Origin: Perilla frutescens | Taxonomy: Eukaryota > Streptophyta > Magnoliopsida > Lamiales > Lamiaceae | Length of the DNA stretch: 64,000 bases | Assembly: GCA_026008535.1 (NCBI GenBank) | Contig: BRKX01000009.1 | Coordinates: 31,438,501-31,502,500, forward strand | Direction of reading: 5' to 3' | In this document: piece after piece, positions 46,391 through 58,728 of the stretch | How the letters are laid out: every line of letters begins with the position of its first letter | How positions within the stretch are numbered: position 1 is the stretch's first letter | Program-made: the position numbers and the translations under genes | The notes under the pieces: generated by a model | What the model was told of the DNA's origin: nothing | Database searches by the model: none | Seen by the model: the letters and a program-made list of their open reading frames with translations, nothing else

Positions 46391-46705
46391 TTTTTTTGCA
46401 AATATATGGACTACAGATAAATTAACTATAGAGATAACAAAATAAATCTGTAGACATTACAAAACACAACCGTAGACATTATAAAATAACCCATAGACAT
46501 TACAAAATAAACCGTAGATTTTAAAAAACATTCACTACGGTTTAGTAAACCATATTATTAAGAAATAAAAAATACTACGGTGTAAAACACAACCGTAGTC
46601 TTAAGGTAACTTTTACTACGATTTTCAGGTCCAAATGAGGTGAAATATCTATGATCGAAGCATAATACTACGGTGTAAAACACAACCATAGTCTTAAGGC
46701 TCCTA
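46391..46705. repeat. CACTA-like subterminal repeats (CTACGGT / ACCGTAG)
   Basis: ACCGTAGACATTA-like words recur at about 30-bp spacing (46445-46520). The phrase CTACGGTGTAAAACACAACC(G/A)TAGTCTTAAGG occurs twice (about 46575 and 46670). CACTACGGTTTAGTAAACC sits at about 46533. Dense direct and inverted 10-20-bp subterminal repeats of this kind mark CACTA elements; no transposase is present. Confidence 0.5.
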
Positions 46706-46712
46706 TTTTTGA

Positions 46713-47048
46713 TACACGCCACAACAAGAGAGAGGACACCGCATTCCATATTTTTACACTTAGAATACACCGGTGAGAACACAGAGAGTTATCGTTTACT
46801 CAAGTGGAGATGACAAGATTGCTAGAGACGAAGTGCCACTACAGAGGAGAAGAGATTACTGGATTACTCATTATTTTTTATACACGCCACAACAAGAGAG
46901 AGGGCGCCTTATTCCATATTTTTATACTTAGAATACACCAGAGAGAACACAGAGAGTTGTCGTCTACTCAAGTGGAGACGACAAGGTTGCTAAAGACAGA
47001 GTGCCACTACAGAGGAGAAGAGATTACTGGATTACTCATTATTTTTCA
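46713..47048 (+). repeat. Tandem duplication, period 168 bp
   Basis: TACACGCCACAACAAGAGAG through GATTACTGGATTACTCATTATTTTT occurs at 46713 and again at 46881 with about 10% differences. It lies directly ahead of a copia RT fragment and may be part of that element's leader or LTR. Confidence 0.9.
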
Positions 47049-47107
47049 GTTCTTTTATCTTTTCTATCATGAACAGTTATACTCTAGTTTTATTTATTTA
47101 TTTAATT

Positions 47108-48058
47108 ATGTCTAGCTAATTTCAGAAAAACAAGCCATTGGCTGCAGAGGGATATAATCAAGAATTTGCAGTGGATTATCATGAAGTCTTTGCTCATGTA
47201 GCTAAGTTGGTCACTGTCCAGTTGTCTCTTGCTATAGCTACCCAGTATACTTGGTTTTTACATCAAGTTTACATCAATAATGAATTTTTGCACGAGCATC
47301 TCATAGATGAAATTCATATGACTTTGCCACAGAAATATGATAGAGGTAACTCAGGGAATGTCTGTAAACTTGTCAAGAGCTTGTATGGACTAAAGTAGAC
47401 TTCCTAAGAAGGGAACTTGGAATTCTGTAAGTTGTTGTTCTCTCTTGACTTTGTTAAATTCGAATCTGATCATTAATTGTATGTTTACCAAAGGGGTTTG
47501 GGGATTGTTTTGTGGCACTCTTGGTTTATGTTGATGATATCTTATTATGTAGCCTGTTCTTGGCTGAGATAGTTAAGGTGAAACAAGTTTTATATGAGAC
47601 CTTTATAATTAAAGATTTAGGAGAGACCCGTTATTTCTTGGGTATGGAGATTGCTCGATCTCCTACTAGAAATTTCTTGTGCCAAAGGAAATGTATTTTA
47701 GAATTGATAGATTCAGATGGCCTTGATGGGATACAAACTAGATGATGGTGAAAGAAAGCCCTGACTGGTCAACGATTAACTCCTTTAATAATGAGCTATT
47801 CTCCAACTAACCCCTGGTCTTACATTAACACAAGGTGGAGATCCCTTGCCTTAAGCTGAGTCCTATCAGAAAACTGTTGGGAAATTACTTTACCTCAACC
47901 TCATTAGACCAAACATCTCTTATGTTGTACAACAGCTAAGCCAATTCCTCAATAGTCCTTCTATGGTGCACTGGAATGTTGTATTGCACATTTTAAGATA
48001 CTTGAAGGGTTGTTCTTCTCTTGGGTTGTTTTATAGCATCACCGCTACATTCAATCTC
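47108..48058 (+). pseudogene. Copia RT/RNase H fragment, cut by element C
   Basis: Plus strand. The RT part has GYNQEFAVDYHEVFAHVAKL, LHQVYINNEFLHEHL and KLVKSLYGLK (to 47398). After a frameshifted gap come LLVYVDDILL (about 47515-47545) and FIIKDLGETRYFLGMEIARS. An RNase H approach then reads GKLLYLNLIRPNISYVVQQL and LHILRYLKGC to about 48058, where element C's LTR begins. Gag, protease and integrase are absent. It is not closely related to B or C. Confidence 0.88.
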
Positions 48059-48224
48059 TATTAGGAAAAACTATCAAGGGTTTTCCTGACTAGGGTTTTG
48101 ATGAGATGTCAAAATATGTCAAAATATGCAAAGAGCTTTGAAAAACTGAAAAGAAATCAAGCAGAGAACTAAGGATGATCATATCTAAAAAATTGAGCTA
48201 TCAAAGCCTGAAAAAATGATCAAT

Positions 48225-48330
48225 CCAAGTGAGAAAAGAAGAGAAAAGAGAGAAAAGAAAAGAGAAAAAAGAAAAGAGAAAAATAAAAGAAAAGAAAGAG
48301 AAAAGAAAAGAGAGAAAAAGAAAAGAAAAA
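48225..48330 (+). repeat. Polypurine tract (GA-rich, ~105 nt)
   Basis: An almost pure run of GAGAAAAG-type words with a single T. The 3' LTR has a shorter version (63461-63513). Such tracts can form triplex DNA and slip during copying. Confidence 0.9.
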
Positions 48331-48459
48331 TCCAACCTCAAGAGCTGTTTGAAAAGAAAAACTGTAGCTTGTTTGCTAGATCAGTTAGCACGTCAAGTAA
48401 AACTGAAAGTTGTAGGTACTATCAAAGTCCGAAGTACCATTTGCCATCAGTCTATAATT

Positions 48460-49060
48460 ATGAACTGAAGAAGATACTAGTTCAAGGCACCAGTTCAGAA
48501 GTGCCCAATTCCAACTGAATGAGATTACTGGTGCCTAATTCCAGCTGAAGAGGTTACCAGCTGAAGCAAGTTTCATGACACCAGTTCAAAAGTGCCCAAT
48601 TCCAGCTGAAGAAGATTACCAGCTGAAGACAACTTCAAGACACCAGTTCAGAAATGCCCAATTCCAGCTAAAAGAGATTACCAGCTGAAGAGAGGATCAC
48701 CATTTCCATTTAAAGAAGAATATCAGCTGAAGAACACCAGTCTGAGCTGAAGGATATACCAGCTCAAGAAAGTTCCAGCTGAAGGAGAATGCCAGTTAAA
48801 GAGTGTACCAGTCCAAGGTACGAGCTGAAGGATATGCCAGCTTAAGAGGATTCCAGCTAAAGAAGAATGTCAGCTAAAGAAGTACCAGTTCGAAGGATAC
48901 CAGCTGAAGACGCATCAGTTCAGAAGTCCAACTGAAGAAGCGCCAGCATCCGAACTGAAGACCAGTCTAAAGAAGTTCTAGTTGAAGGGACACCTGTCCA
49001 AAATGCTAGCTGAAGAACACTGGTTCAAAACTGCCAGCTGAAGCAAATCAAACTGGAGCT
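48460..49060 (+). repeat. CAGCTGAAG minisatellite in U3 of element C
   Basis: Units of about 62-65 bp, of the form CACCAGTTCAGAAGTGCCCA plus ATTCCAGCTGAAG.AGATTAC and CAGCTGAAGA, repeat and then decay into shorter CCAGCTGAAG words. The same array is at 63660-64000 in the 3' LTR with a different copy order. Confidence 0.85.
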
Positions 49061-50226
49061 CAGAAAGCATCAAGCCAGAGTCCAGAACTACCAGTTGAAG
49101 AAGATCTAAACTGGAACTTGCAAAACTACCAAGAATGTGCAGAACTGACAGACAAGGAAACTGAAGATTCCAACTGCCACTCAAAGCCCAGAACTGAAGA
49201 TCAAGACAGAAGCCGTAACTGAAATTCAAATTTCAGAAAAGCCAATATAAAGATCTTAAAGTTAATGCAACTGAGATCTTGGAACAAAAGCACGTCAGAG
49301 GAATAAAAGCTACTCAACGGCTCTTTAAATAAAAGGTCCTTCAACGACTTTATCATTATGATGATACAATGATCAACAATGGTCACCAACCACTCATCTA
49401 TAAAAGATGAGCATCCCAGAACATGGTCGTGACTTTTTTGCTCAAACTTTTTGCAAAGACTTTCAGCGAAGACGTTCGCCAAAGTTCTAAGGCCTCACGC
49501 TTAAACTCTGTAAAAGCAAAAGTCCCAACTGAAGAGAATGAGCCAAACTGCTCATCAAGCTAGCTGTTAAAGAAATCCAGCCAGAGCCATTCTCTCAGTT
49601 CTGCTCTACAATGATCAACTACCCAGCTCAAGCCGAAGATGCGCAAAGGAGCACATCAGTTGATACCAGTTTCGAGACTGTCTTCTTGAAGATCGAAAGA
49701 GATCTAAAACCTTGTAAAGACGGGGAATAGTACCTAAAGTCTCAGCGAGCAGTTGAGATCAATAAGTGTGAGCTGTCGACCAGAAATCGGTTGAGGAGGC
49801 TGCTTTCATTGGATCGCCGCTTCCGGGACAGCAACAGTTAGAAAGGAATTCGTGACTCATAAAGGCACTGATAGCCAGGTCCAACACTTGTCTTCACTGT
49901 GTAACTATAATAAAGGAACTTTACACTTGCATAGTGAATTTTCCTTCTGCGGAAGGAAAAGAGGACGTAGAAGTTGAGCTTCGAACCTCTATAAAATTGT
50001 CTTTGTGCTCTGTTCTGTTTTAAGTTTTCAGTTGCATGTTTTAAACTGCACAATTTAAGCACACAGACAGCACTCCGAGCTAGCTAATCATCTCAACTGA
50101 TCTTCTAACAACACGGATAACTTCGCGAGTCAAGGGGCCAGTCTATTCCGCATATTTTGTCTGAAATTTAGATCAGTTTATTTACCCCCCTCTAAACTGA
50201 TTCTAACTCGTCCCGGGACCAACAAG

Positions 50227-50238
50227 TGGTATTAGAGC
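50227..50238 (+). other. Primer binding site of element C
   Basis: TGGTATTAGAGC, one base from the standard initiator-Met PBS, two bases after the LTR end. Confidence 0.9.
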
Positions 50239-50303
50239 GGTTGATTCTAAGGATCAGCCGTTTCTGCAGATGAACTGAATCAGATCTCATTATCTGTGCG
50301 AAT

Positions 50304-53300
50304 ATGCCAGCTATGGGAAACCATAAGCTACCTATATTTTCAGTTGAGAACTACAATAACTAGAGTAGAAGAATAAAGACATACCTCTGCTCAATCTACA
50401 AGAATATATGGGAAGTTATCAAAGAAGGTCTAATCACAATCATGATGGACAATGAAGCCCACATTGTTGTTGTTAATCAACCAGCAAGGACCCCGAAGTC
50501 AACTCATCTTCTCACAAGTGAAGAGAAGAAGTTGAAGAACTTAGAGTTCGTGGCCCAAGCTGTGTTGTTCCAAACTCTAGATAAAGATCGCATGAAGGAC
50601 ATGAAGAACTGCAGAACTGCCAAGGAGATACGGGACTTACTTGCAGATCTATGCAAAGAGTCCGAGGTGATCAAAGGAAACAAGCTCCAACTGGCGATGG
50701 ACATATATGATTCCTTCAAGATGCACTCAGATGAAACCATCTCAAGCCTTGAAATGAGATTTATAGGCATCATCAGTGAGATAAAAAATCTGGGTAGAAC
50801 ATATCCCAATAGTGAGATGAATTCTGAAATTTTGGAAAATCTCACAGAAGAATGGGATATGAAGGTGATTGCTACAAAAAAGTCAAGAGACTTGAACAGC
50901 ATCACCCCCAAGAGAACTTTTTAGTTCTCTTAAAGCACACGAGTATAGCCTAAACTGAAAAAGAGAGGCATCCACATCATCAGTACAGGATGCAGCCTTC
51001 TACGACGAGATAAATCGATTTAGAGAAACTCGAGGAAGAAATGTCTTCCGGCCAAGAAGTTCTCCAGCCAGAGAACAACCAAGAGGCTTAACTGATCGAA
51101 GAAAAGAAGCAGCAGAGAAGAATGAGAGCCTGACTGAGGACATCAATGACCAGATCCAGTTAGTTGCCAAGCTGCTAGAAAATCTCAAGAAGATCAGAGA
51201 TCAACCATCAGTTGCTTCAAACTAATGAGGAGCCTAGAGGCGAGAGAAACCAACAGCCTGCTGAACAACCCAGGGTAACCAACAGAAGCATAGGATAATG
51301 CTTCCATTGCTACAAGCAAGGACAATATAGATATGAGTGTCGAGAGCTCCCTAAAGACAAGAAGGCCAAGGTGAAGAGAAGCTTTTTCAAAAGAAAAGTT
51401 ATGATGGCCAATACAGATAATGTCGTTCTGGATAACTCAGATTATCCATCCGGAATGGACTCCGATGGCTACAGTTCTGAAGATGAGACGTTGTTCTGCC
51501 TCATGGCTGACAATGAAGAAGAGGTTAGCATATGTGACTCCTTAACCTCTTTTTATCACATTCATGAAACTTTCATTTGTAGCAATAAATTAAATGAACA
51601 ATTAAGAAAACTAGAAGATTAGTTAGCTGCAATATCATGCATGTATCTGCAACTGAATGAAGAAAATGATGACCTAAGAGATGAGGTCAAAAGACTGAGA
51701 AGTGATCATGATAGAACTAAATCACATGAAGCTCAGTTAGTTGAATGTGAGAATTTGAAGCTGAAAGTTGATGAGCTAAGAGCTGAGAATGAGAGGCTCA
51801 GACAAGAGATCCATAAGAGAGAGGAGATAACTCTCAAGTTCAAAAAGGGATCTCAAACTCTTGATGAGATTCTAAGCCATCAAAGAGTTGAAACTGGTAG
51901 TCCGGGATTAGGATACAATTGGTACACTGCCGCAGAAAAGGGAAAGGCAGTTGCTCAAACCAGCTAAGAAGGAACTCTACCTGGTTTTGTCAGACATGCA
52001 CCAACTCAACCAGTTGAAGAGACCGAAGGCAAGGGAACTGTGAACATCCATTCAAATCAGCCGAAGTGGTCCAATCAGACCTCAAAACTGAAAGGCTCAA
52101 TTCAGTTTAAGCCATCAGTTCAGCAGAGGAAGCCATCTCATCAAAGGCCACCAACTCAAGATAGGCAGTCTACCTATTAACAAAGGCCACCAGCTCAGCA
52201 AAGGTAACCAGCCTACCAACAGAGGTTGTCAGTTCAGCCAAGACCTCCAGCTCATCAGAGACAGTCAGTTCGACACAGATCACCAGTCTATCCAAGGCCC
52301 AATGCTCAGAATAGGCCTATGGTGAACAGAACTGACCGACCAACTCAAGTTCGGAGAAATACTCAGTTTGGACCGCAGTCTCATCAAGATAGGGTATCAG
52401 TTCAGGAGAGAACTGCACTGCCAGACTATATTCGCAGAAATCTAGCAAGTCAACCTGGGAGAGATGTTGACTCAAGAAGGAACGTGCATACAAGGCTGTA
52501 TCGAGCACGTCAACACTTTCAGATCTCTTTAGAGAAGTTCACTCCAACCGATCTCGCAACATAGTATAGTGAGTACTTGGATTCAAAGGATAAAACAAGG
52601 AGCAACTCTAACTATAACTGATTAGCCAACTGGCCATACCACAAGAGCGACAGAGCTCATGGAGTCAAAAGAAATTGGCCACAGAAAAGAGCTAGACAAG
52701 CTCGAGATTAGAGAGTTATGATTGAAGTTTTCTATCCTACTAACTATCGTCACAAGTACAAGTCAAATGACTCAGCTCAGAGGAGGAGAGTTGAAAAGAG
52801 AGTGAAACTGATCAGACGATCAATGTCTGAAAACTCTCTACCTACTATTGAGCTAAAAGTTTGGCAAATCTAGATCACTAAATACTTGATTAGCAATGAA
52901 GGACCCAACATCATGCGGGTTCCTAAAAACTAATCATCTCTCTTGCAGGAAAAGGGTATCCAATTGAAGAAGAGGACCAAGGAGGTTGGGTACCTAGATA
53001 GCGGGTGCTCAAAACACATGACAAAAGACAGAGAGGATCTAGAAGGTTACAAGGAGGTGAAAGGGCCATTAGACAACTCCAGAAGCTGAACCATTGGAGA
53101 AGGGTTCGTGGTCAAAGGAAAGGTGCTAGTAAATTGAGTCTCCCACGTGGAAGGACTGAAGCACAAATTGCTCAACATCAATCGATTATGTGACAATAGA
53201 TACACTGTTGATTTCAGTTGAAGCTCATGCGACATCAAAGACAAGTCAACTAGAGCAATCCGCCTAACTGGCGTAAGGAGAGGCAACATGTATATTGTTG

Positions 53301-56300
53301 ACTAGTTAACCGGCTATGGAGAGGCTTGATTTCTTTCAAAAGGCTCAACTGAAGCAAACTAGCTATGGCATCGATGACTCAATCATCTTAACTTTAGAAC
53401 CATCAAACATCTAGCCAAGAAGGAGCTAGTATATGGACTTCCCAAGGAGATTTTCAAGAAAACTAGCGTTTACGGACCATGCCAGAAAGGGAAGCAAGTG
53501 AGGTCATCATTCAAGAATAGAAGTCATCCTCCAGGGACAACTGCTCTCCTCCAACTGCTACACATGGATCTATTTGGGCCAGTCAGAACACCAACTCCCA
53601 AAGGAAAAAGATTCACTCTTGTAGTAGTCGATGACTTCTGAAGATACACATGGATAGAGTTTCTCAGAAGCAATGATGAAACCTACTCCAAGCTATCAGT
53701 GATGATCAGAAGGCTGCAAACTGAAAGAGAAAGATCAGTTCAGAAAATTCATTCAGATAATGGAACTGAATTTGTCAACCAGCAGATTATCAGTTTTCTT
53801 AGTGAACTAGGAATCACTCACGAGCACTCAGCTGCTAGAACTCCACAACAAAATGGCGTAGCTGAAAGGAGAAATCACACACTCAAGGAAGCAGCTCAAG
53901 TAATGATAGCTGATGCCAACTAGCAGAAGGATACTGGGCCGAGGCAGTCAACACGACGTACCATACTCACAACAGAAGCGCCATCATCGGCGCATATGAT
54001 AAGACATCTTATGAGCTATACAAGGGTCGTAAGCCATAAATCTCTTATTTCAAAGTATTTGGCTGCAAATGTTATATTCACAACAATAGCAAGAGTTACC
54101 TGAAAGCATTCAGTGCCAAAGCTGATGAGGGAATACTTCTTGGTTACAATTCTCCTCATGCTCAAGCTTACAGAGTGTTCAACAAACGAACACTAGTTGT
54201 GGAAATAACTTGTCATATTGCTTTTAATGAGTTTGCCAATGAGTACAGGAGTAAAGAAGTACTCAATACATCAGTTCAACTACTACCTAGCAAAACTGAT
54301 AACTCGCAAGATTATGTGGATCACACAGTTCCAGAAGAGTTTGAAGTTGGACTAGAAGATGAAGGAAATATATCCAGTACCAGACCAGCTCAGGATAGCC
54401 AAGCCAATGAAGAAAATGATCGTGCTGAGACCTTCAACCCCACAACAAAAGCAGGGGGAAAAACTGATGAAGACGAAGGGCAAACAAAGATAAGACATCA
54501 GAGGATGTCAATGTTGAGGATCCAACTAAAAATCCAGCTAAGGACAGCCTGCCCAAATGGCTTAGAAGCCAACCAACTGACAAGATTGATGGAGATCCAA
54601 GAAGTCGAGTTCAGACCAGAAGTTCAACAGAGCATGCTCTCTTCACATGCTTCTTATCTCAAACTAAACTGACGAACATCAAGAAAGCACTTGAAGACTC
54701 AGATTAGATCATATCCATGTAAGAAGAGTTAAACCAGTTCACAAGAAATGGCATATGGTTTCTTGTCGATAGGCCAAAAACCCAGAAAGTCATTGGAACA
54801 AAGTGAGTTTTTCACAACAAACTGGACAAACAAGGCATCATCACCAGGAACAAAGCAAGACTGGTAGCTAAAGAATACTCTCAAACTGAAGGGATCGACT
54901 TTGATGAGACATTTGTACCAGTTGCAAGATTAGAAGCAATCAGACTGTTCCTCACCTATGCAGCTCACAACAACTTCACAATCTATCAAATGGACGTGAA
55001 AAGTGTGTTTCTACAGGGGATGCTCAAGGAAGATGTGTATGTCGAGCAACCACCTGGATTCAAGATTGGAGATCAAGTCTTCAAACTAAAGAAAGCACTT
55101 TGTGGGCTGAAGCAAGAACCCCAAGCCTGGTATGAAACCCTTACAACATTCTTGGTAAACAATGGATTTCAAAAAGGAGTCATTGATCGCACTCTATTCA
55201 GAATAGAGTAATCATCAGAGATCTTAATGGTTCAAATTTATATAGATGTCATAATATTTGGATTGAAGAGTAAAGATCTATGCACTCCATTCGCACAACT
55301 GATACAGAGCGAATTCGAGATGAGCATGATGGGAAAAATGACGTTCTTCCTAGGACTCCAAGTAAAGCAGCTCCAAGATGGGATATTCATCAGTCAATCC
55401 AAGTATACAAAGGAGCTCGTCAAGAAGTTTGGAACTGATAAGGGAAAAACTATCAAGATCCCCATGAATATATCAGTCCAACTGACTCTCGATGAAGAAG
55501 GAAAATCAGTTAGCCAAACTCACTACAAAGGCATCATCGGTTTGCTTCTCTACTTAACTGCCAATTGACCAGACATTTCATATTCTGTCGGCTTATGTGC
55601 ATGCTTCCAAGCCAATCCGAAGAAGAGTCATCTCGAAGCAGCAAATAGGATCATCAAATACCTCAAAGAAACCATAAATCTTGGATTATGATATCCCAGA
55701 GATGACAGCTTGAGTCTAGCTAGGTATTCAGACTCAGACTTCGATGGATGCAAAATTGATAGGAAGAGTACCGGTGGAACATGTCAGTTTCTTGGTCACA
55801 AACTGATATCATAGTTTAGCAAGAAGTAGCACTCAGTTGCCATGTTAACAACTGAAGCGGAGTATGTAGCTACTGAAAGATGTTGTGCACAGATACTCTG
55901 GATGAAGCAGCAGTTGAAGGATTACAAGGTCGAAACTGACAAAGTACCTATCTTATGTAACAAGAACAGTGTCATTGCTATTTCTCAAAATGCAGTTCTA
56001 CATTCAAGAACAAAGCATATTGACATCAGACACCACTTCATCAGAGATTACATTGAGAAGAAAGACATATGCATGCAATGTGTCAACACTGAGAAACAGA
56101 TAGCTGATATCTTCACAAAGCCAGTTCCAGAAGCAAGATTCGTGGAGCTATGTATCCAATTGGGGTTATTGGAACTTGCTTCAGAAGATGAAGATGATCA
56201 AGAAATTGGGAGAATGCAAAGAGCAATCCCAGCCGATGAGAAAAAGAAAGCAGAAGCTGAAACTGAACCAAAAGGTGCATCAGTTCAGTCAGCAAAAGGA

Positions 56301-56360
56301 GTTAAAACTGCTCAAACCATTAGTTCAAGCAAAAAACAAGCTGAAAAGTTTGCAAACTGA
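50304..56360 (+). pseudogene. Copia gag-pol of element C
   Basis: The ATG at 50304 opens MPAMGNHKLPIFSVENYNN, then a stop. The UBN2-type gag domain continues with KNCRTAKEIRDLLADLCKES and LTEEWDMKVIATKKSRDL. A zinc knuckle CFHCYKQGQYRYEC (about 51300) has Gln at the His position. A coiled coil (51641-51880) and an Arg/Pro/Gln-rich tail (52226-52560) follow. Protease LDSGCSKHMT is at about 52993. Integrase keeps MDLFGP, SDNGTEF and QQNGVAERR (all three acidic residues). In RT the YVDD motif reads YIDV (55239-55250), which removes the last catalytic aspartate. RNase H keeps TEAEYVA. Many stops. The end at 56360 is homologous to B's at 32828. Confidence 0.92.
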
Positions 56361-56968
56361 TGAGAAGCATGGAAGCTATGAAGCCAAAAGAGCAAGAACT
56401 GATCAAAAGTTCAATCAGTTCAAATTGGAGAATCAGCTCGTGGTCAGCTGAAGCAAGCAACTGAACTGATGGGAGAGCTAGAAGCTACCTCAACACAAGA
56501 AAGAGCTGAACTGAAAAGATATCTTAGTTAAGGCTGACCAAGCCAACTGGAGATTGCCAGATGTAGCTGAATTATCTGATGACGTCAGCAGCTCAAAGCC
56601 ACACGGAAACTTCTGAGAGAGAGATTTGAACAGATAAGTTCGAATTTTACTTTGCTTAGTGGAATGGTAAAATGACGTGTTATACCATTATTACCGTTGG
56701 ACCCACTATCTCTCTCTTCATTTAATCCCAACGGATAATTTTTTTAGATTTAATCAACGGATTAATCGGAACCGTTCGAATTAGGCCTCTCTTAAATTCT
56801 TATTACCGTTGGATTCTCTATCAAAATTAAAGGCTATAAATAAATTAGCTGAAACCCTCTTCTCAGCCCATTCAAAAGCCAACAAAGCCTTCAACCATTC
56901 TTTCACAGAGCCTAAATCAAGAGACATCATTCTCTCATAAGCTTCAGAAAACTCGCTCAAGCGTTCAA
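56361..56968 (+). promoter_or_regulatory. Inter-ORF region with a TATA box, ahead of accessory ORF1 of C
   Basis: It has TTACCGTTGGACCCAC (about 56691), CAACGG (56729-56734), TATTACCGTTGGATTC (about 56801) and TATAAATAAA-like TATAAATA (56835-56842), 134 bp before the ATG at 56969. Element B has the same layout despite divergence elsewhere. Confidence 0.55.
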
Positions 56969-58343
56969 ATGGCTAAATCTTCTGCCAATATTCACCGTAG
57001 GAAGTTCAACTTCAGGCTAACCGGTGAAGACTCAATAATCTTCTGCAAAGATCTTTATCATGACAAGATGCTCAGTAGAGACAACTTCAGAAGATTTACT
57101 AATAATTCCAGCCTATGTGAAGGAGTCATCCAATCAATTGAGAAGTCTAGGCTGAAGATGTTCACTGAGGGTACTCCCACTCAGGTGTATCTAGAAGTAG
57201 TAGCCGAGTTTTTCCTCAACTTAACAAGCAAAGAAAACCCTCTGGAGTTCCAAATAGAAGTTTGAGGATAAAAAATTATGATCACCCCGTCAGTATTGAA
57301 ATGGGTGTTTAATCTCCTAAAAGGGGGAGGTAATGTTGAAGAAGCAGAATTAGATGCTAAAGACTGCTACGACAGATGAGTAACGATCTACTTTGATGGC
57401 AGTTATCACATCAACAATTCGACATCTAATTTCAGAAAGGAATTTCAAGTACTGACAGCAGTGGCCACAAGAATGATGATGGGATCATGTGAAGGGCACT
57501 CTGAAATGTCAGAGACAAAGTACAGAATCTATAATGCAATCTGGGAAAAAAAGGAGATAGATTGGTCTCTGTACTTCTTCAGTCAACTAAAGAAGCTTGT
57601 AGACATTGTGGAAATTGAAACCAAGACACCAAGTGCTTCCCACAAAAGATAAACTTTCTCAATAGGGTGAGCTTCATTCTGGAGTACCCGAGTCTTGATG
57701 TGATGATAGAAGAAACTCATCTTCAACGGTCGATCCAGATGATTTTATCCCAGAAGTGGATAAAACTACACTATCTCCAGTAACAATCAGCGAGCCACAA
57801 TGACCACTAAGGCAGAAGCTGATCCCAACCACTCTAGTAACAAGGGAGAAAGAGAAAGCCAAGATAACGGAGTCTGTAGTGCAATCAAACTCCGATTCAG
57901 ATGATATCATCTTTGTTGTTTAGAGATACAAGTCCTTATAAGAAGGGCATGACGGCACAAAGGACTCCAGAAAGAGTCCAACTGAACAGAAAGCAGCGTC
58001 ACCAACTCAATCTGAAACGGTTGAGAAGCCAGCTGCTGATTATCAAACTGGAGAGCATCATCCAGATATTAGTCACAAGACTGGAGAGCATCAACTGACT
58101 GCAGAAAAGACTCAACTATGTGATCAACAAGCTATAAAGCAGCAGCCGGGCAAGGCGTCAATCCAGTTCAAGAAACTGATCGAAAGCATGAAGGATCAAG
58201 TAAAATTGCTCTCTGAGTCAATTCTGTAGCTGGAAGTATACTCTAGAACTGAAGACTCTGAAGAAGATTCCTCCAATAATGAGGACATGCCAGACAGTTC
58301 CAGAAGAGCCAAGAAAAGAAGAACTAACAATAAGAAGGACTAG
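56969..58343 (+). pseudogene. Accessory ORF1 of element C
   Basis: The ATG at 56969 opens MAKSSANIHRRKFNFRLTGE. Blocks: QVYLEVVAEFFLNL, ITPSVLKWVFNL, KEFQVLTAVATRMM, IDWSLYFFSQLKKLVDIVE. It ends EDSEEDSSNNEDMPDSS then RRAKKRRTNNKK and a stop at 58341. In-frame stops from 57263 on and frameshifts near 57650-57900 break it. The match to B ORF1 is clear along the whole length, including the acidic-basic tail. Function unknown. Confidence 0.75.
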
Positions 58344-58728
58344 AGGCTAATCAAACTGATATGAAGCCCTAGGAATAACTTCTTGTAAATTCAGTTTCCT
58401 ATCATTTCTTAATAAAAATTTTCTTTTACCTTAAACATAAATGTCTTGTCAAACATTTACTTCACACATTCCTACCGTTGCAATCCTGACAAAGGCATTT
58501 AAGGCAAACAGCAAAAGCAAGGGACACAAAATTTTCAAAGATATATGAGTATCATTTATTACTCATAAATCAATTCAGATCTAGTCCTCTTTGCTAAGAA
58601 GAGACACACTGATTTCTCAAATCATTCAAGAAAAGGTCTCTTCTCACTCTCATCTATCTCAACAAAATTCTAGCCAAATTTCTTCAAAGGTAGAATTTCT
58701 CAGTTTCCCTAACTCGTTCAAAAATAAG
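58344..58728 (+). other. Spacer and degraded start region of accessory ORF2 of C
   Basis: CTACCGTTGC occurs at about 58472 and CATAAATC at about 58564, as in B. The ATG used by B's ORF2 appears to be lost here (AAATGGTTGAA in B aligns with AAAGGTAGAA near 58690), so the open reading resumes at a later ATG (58729). Confidence 0.5.

Larger units (their letters stand above)
48059..50224 (+). repeat. 5' LTR of element C, 2166 bp
   Basis: It runs from TATTAGGAAAAACTATC (first G mutated) to CCGGGACCAACA. It holds a ~100-nt polypurine tract, a CAGCTGAAG-rich minisatellite in U3, and a 3' part shared with B's LTR. The PBS follows after two bases. Confidence 0.88.

Noticed and set aside
48216..48518. 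Lys/Glu/Arg-rich open frames over the GA tract
   Set aside because: Any frame through a stop-poor polypurine run is open. The DNA is LTR U3 and the 3' LTR copy differs in length, so this is not a gene.
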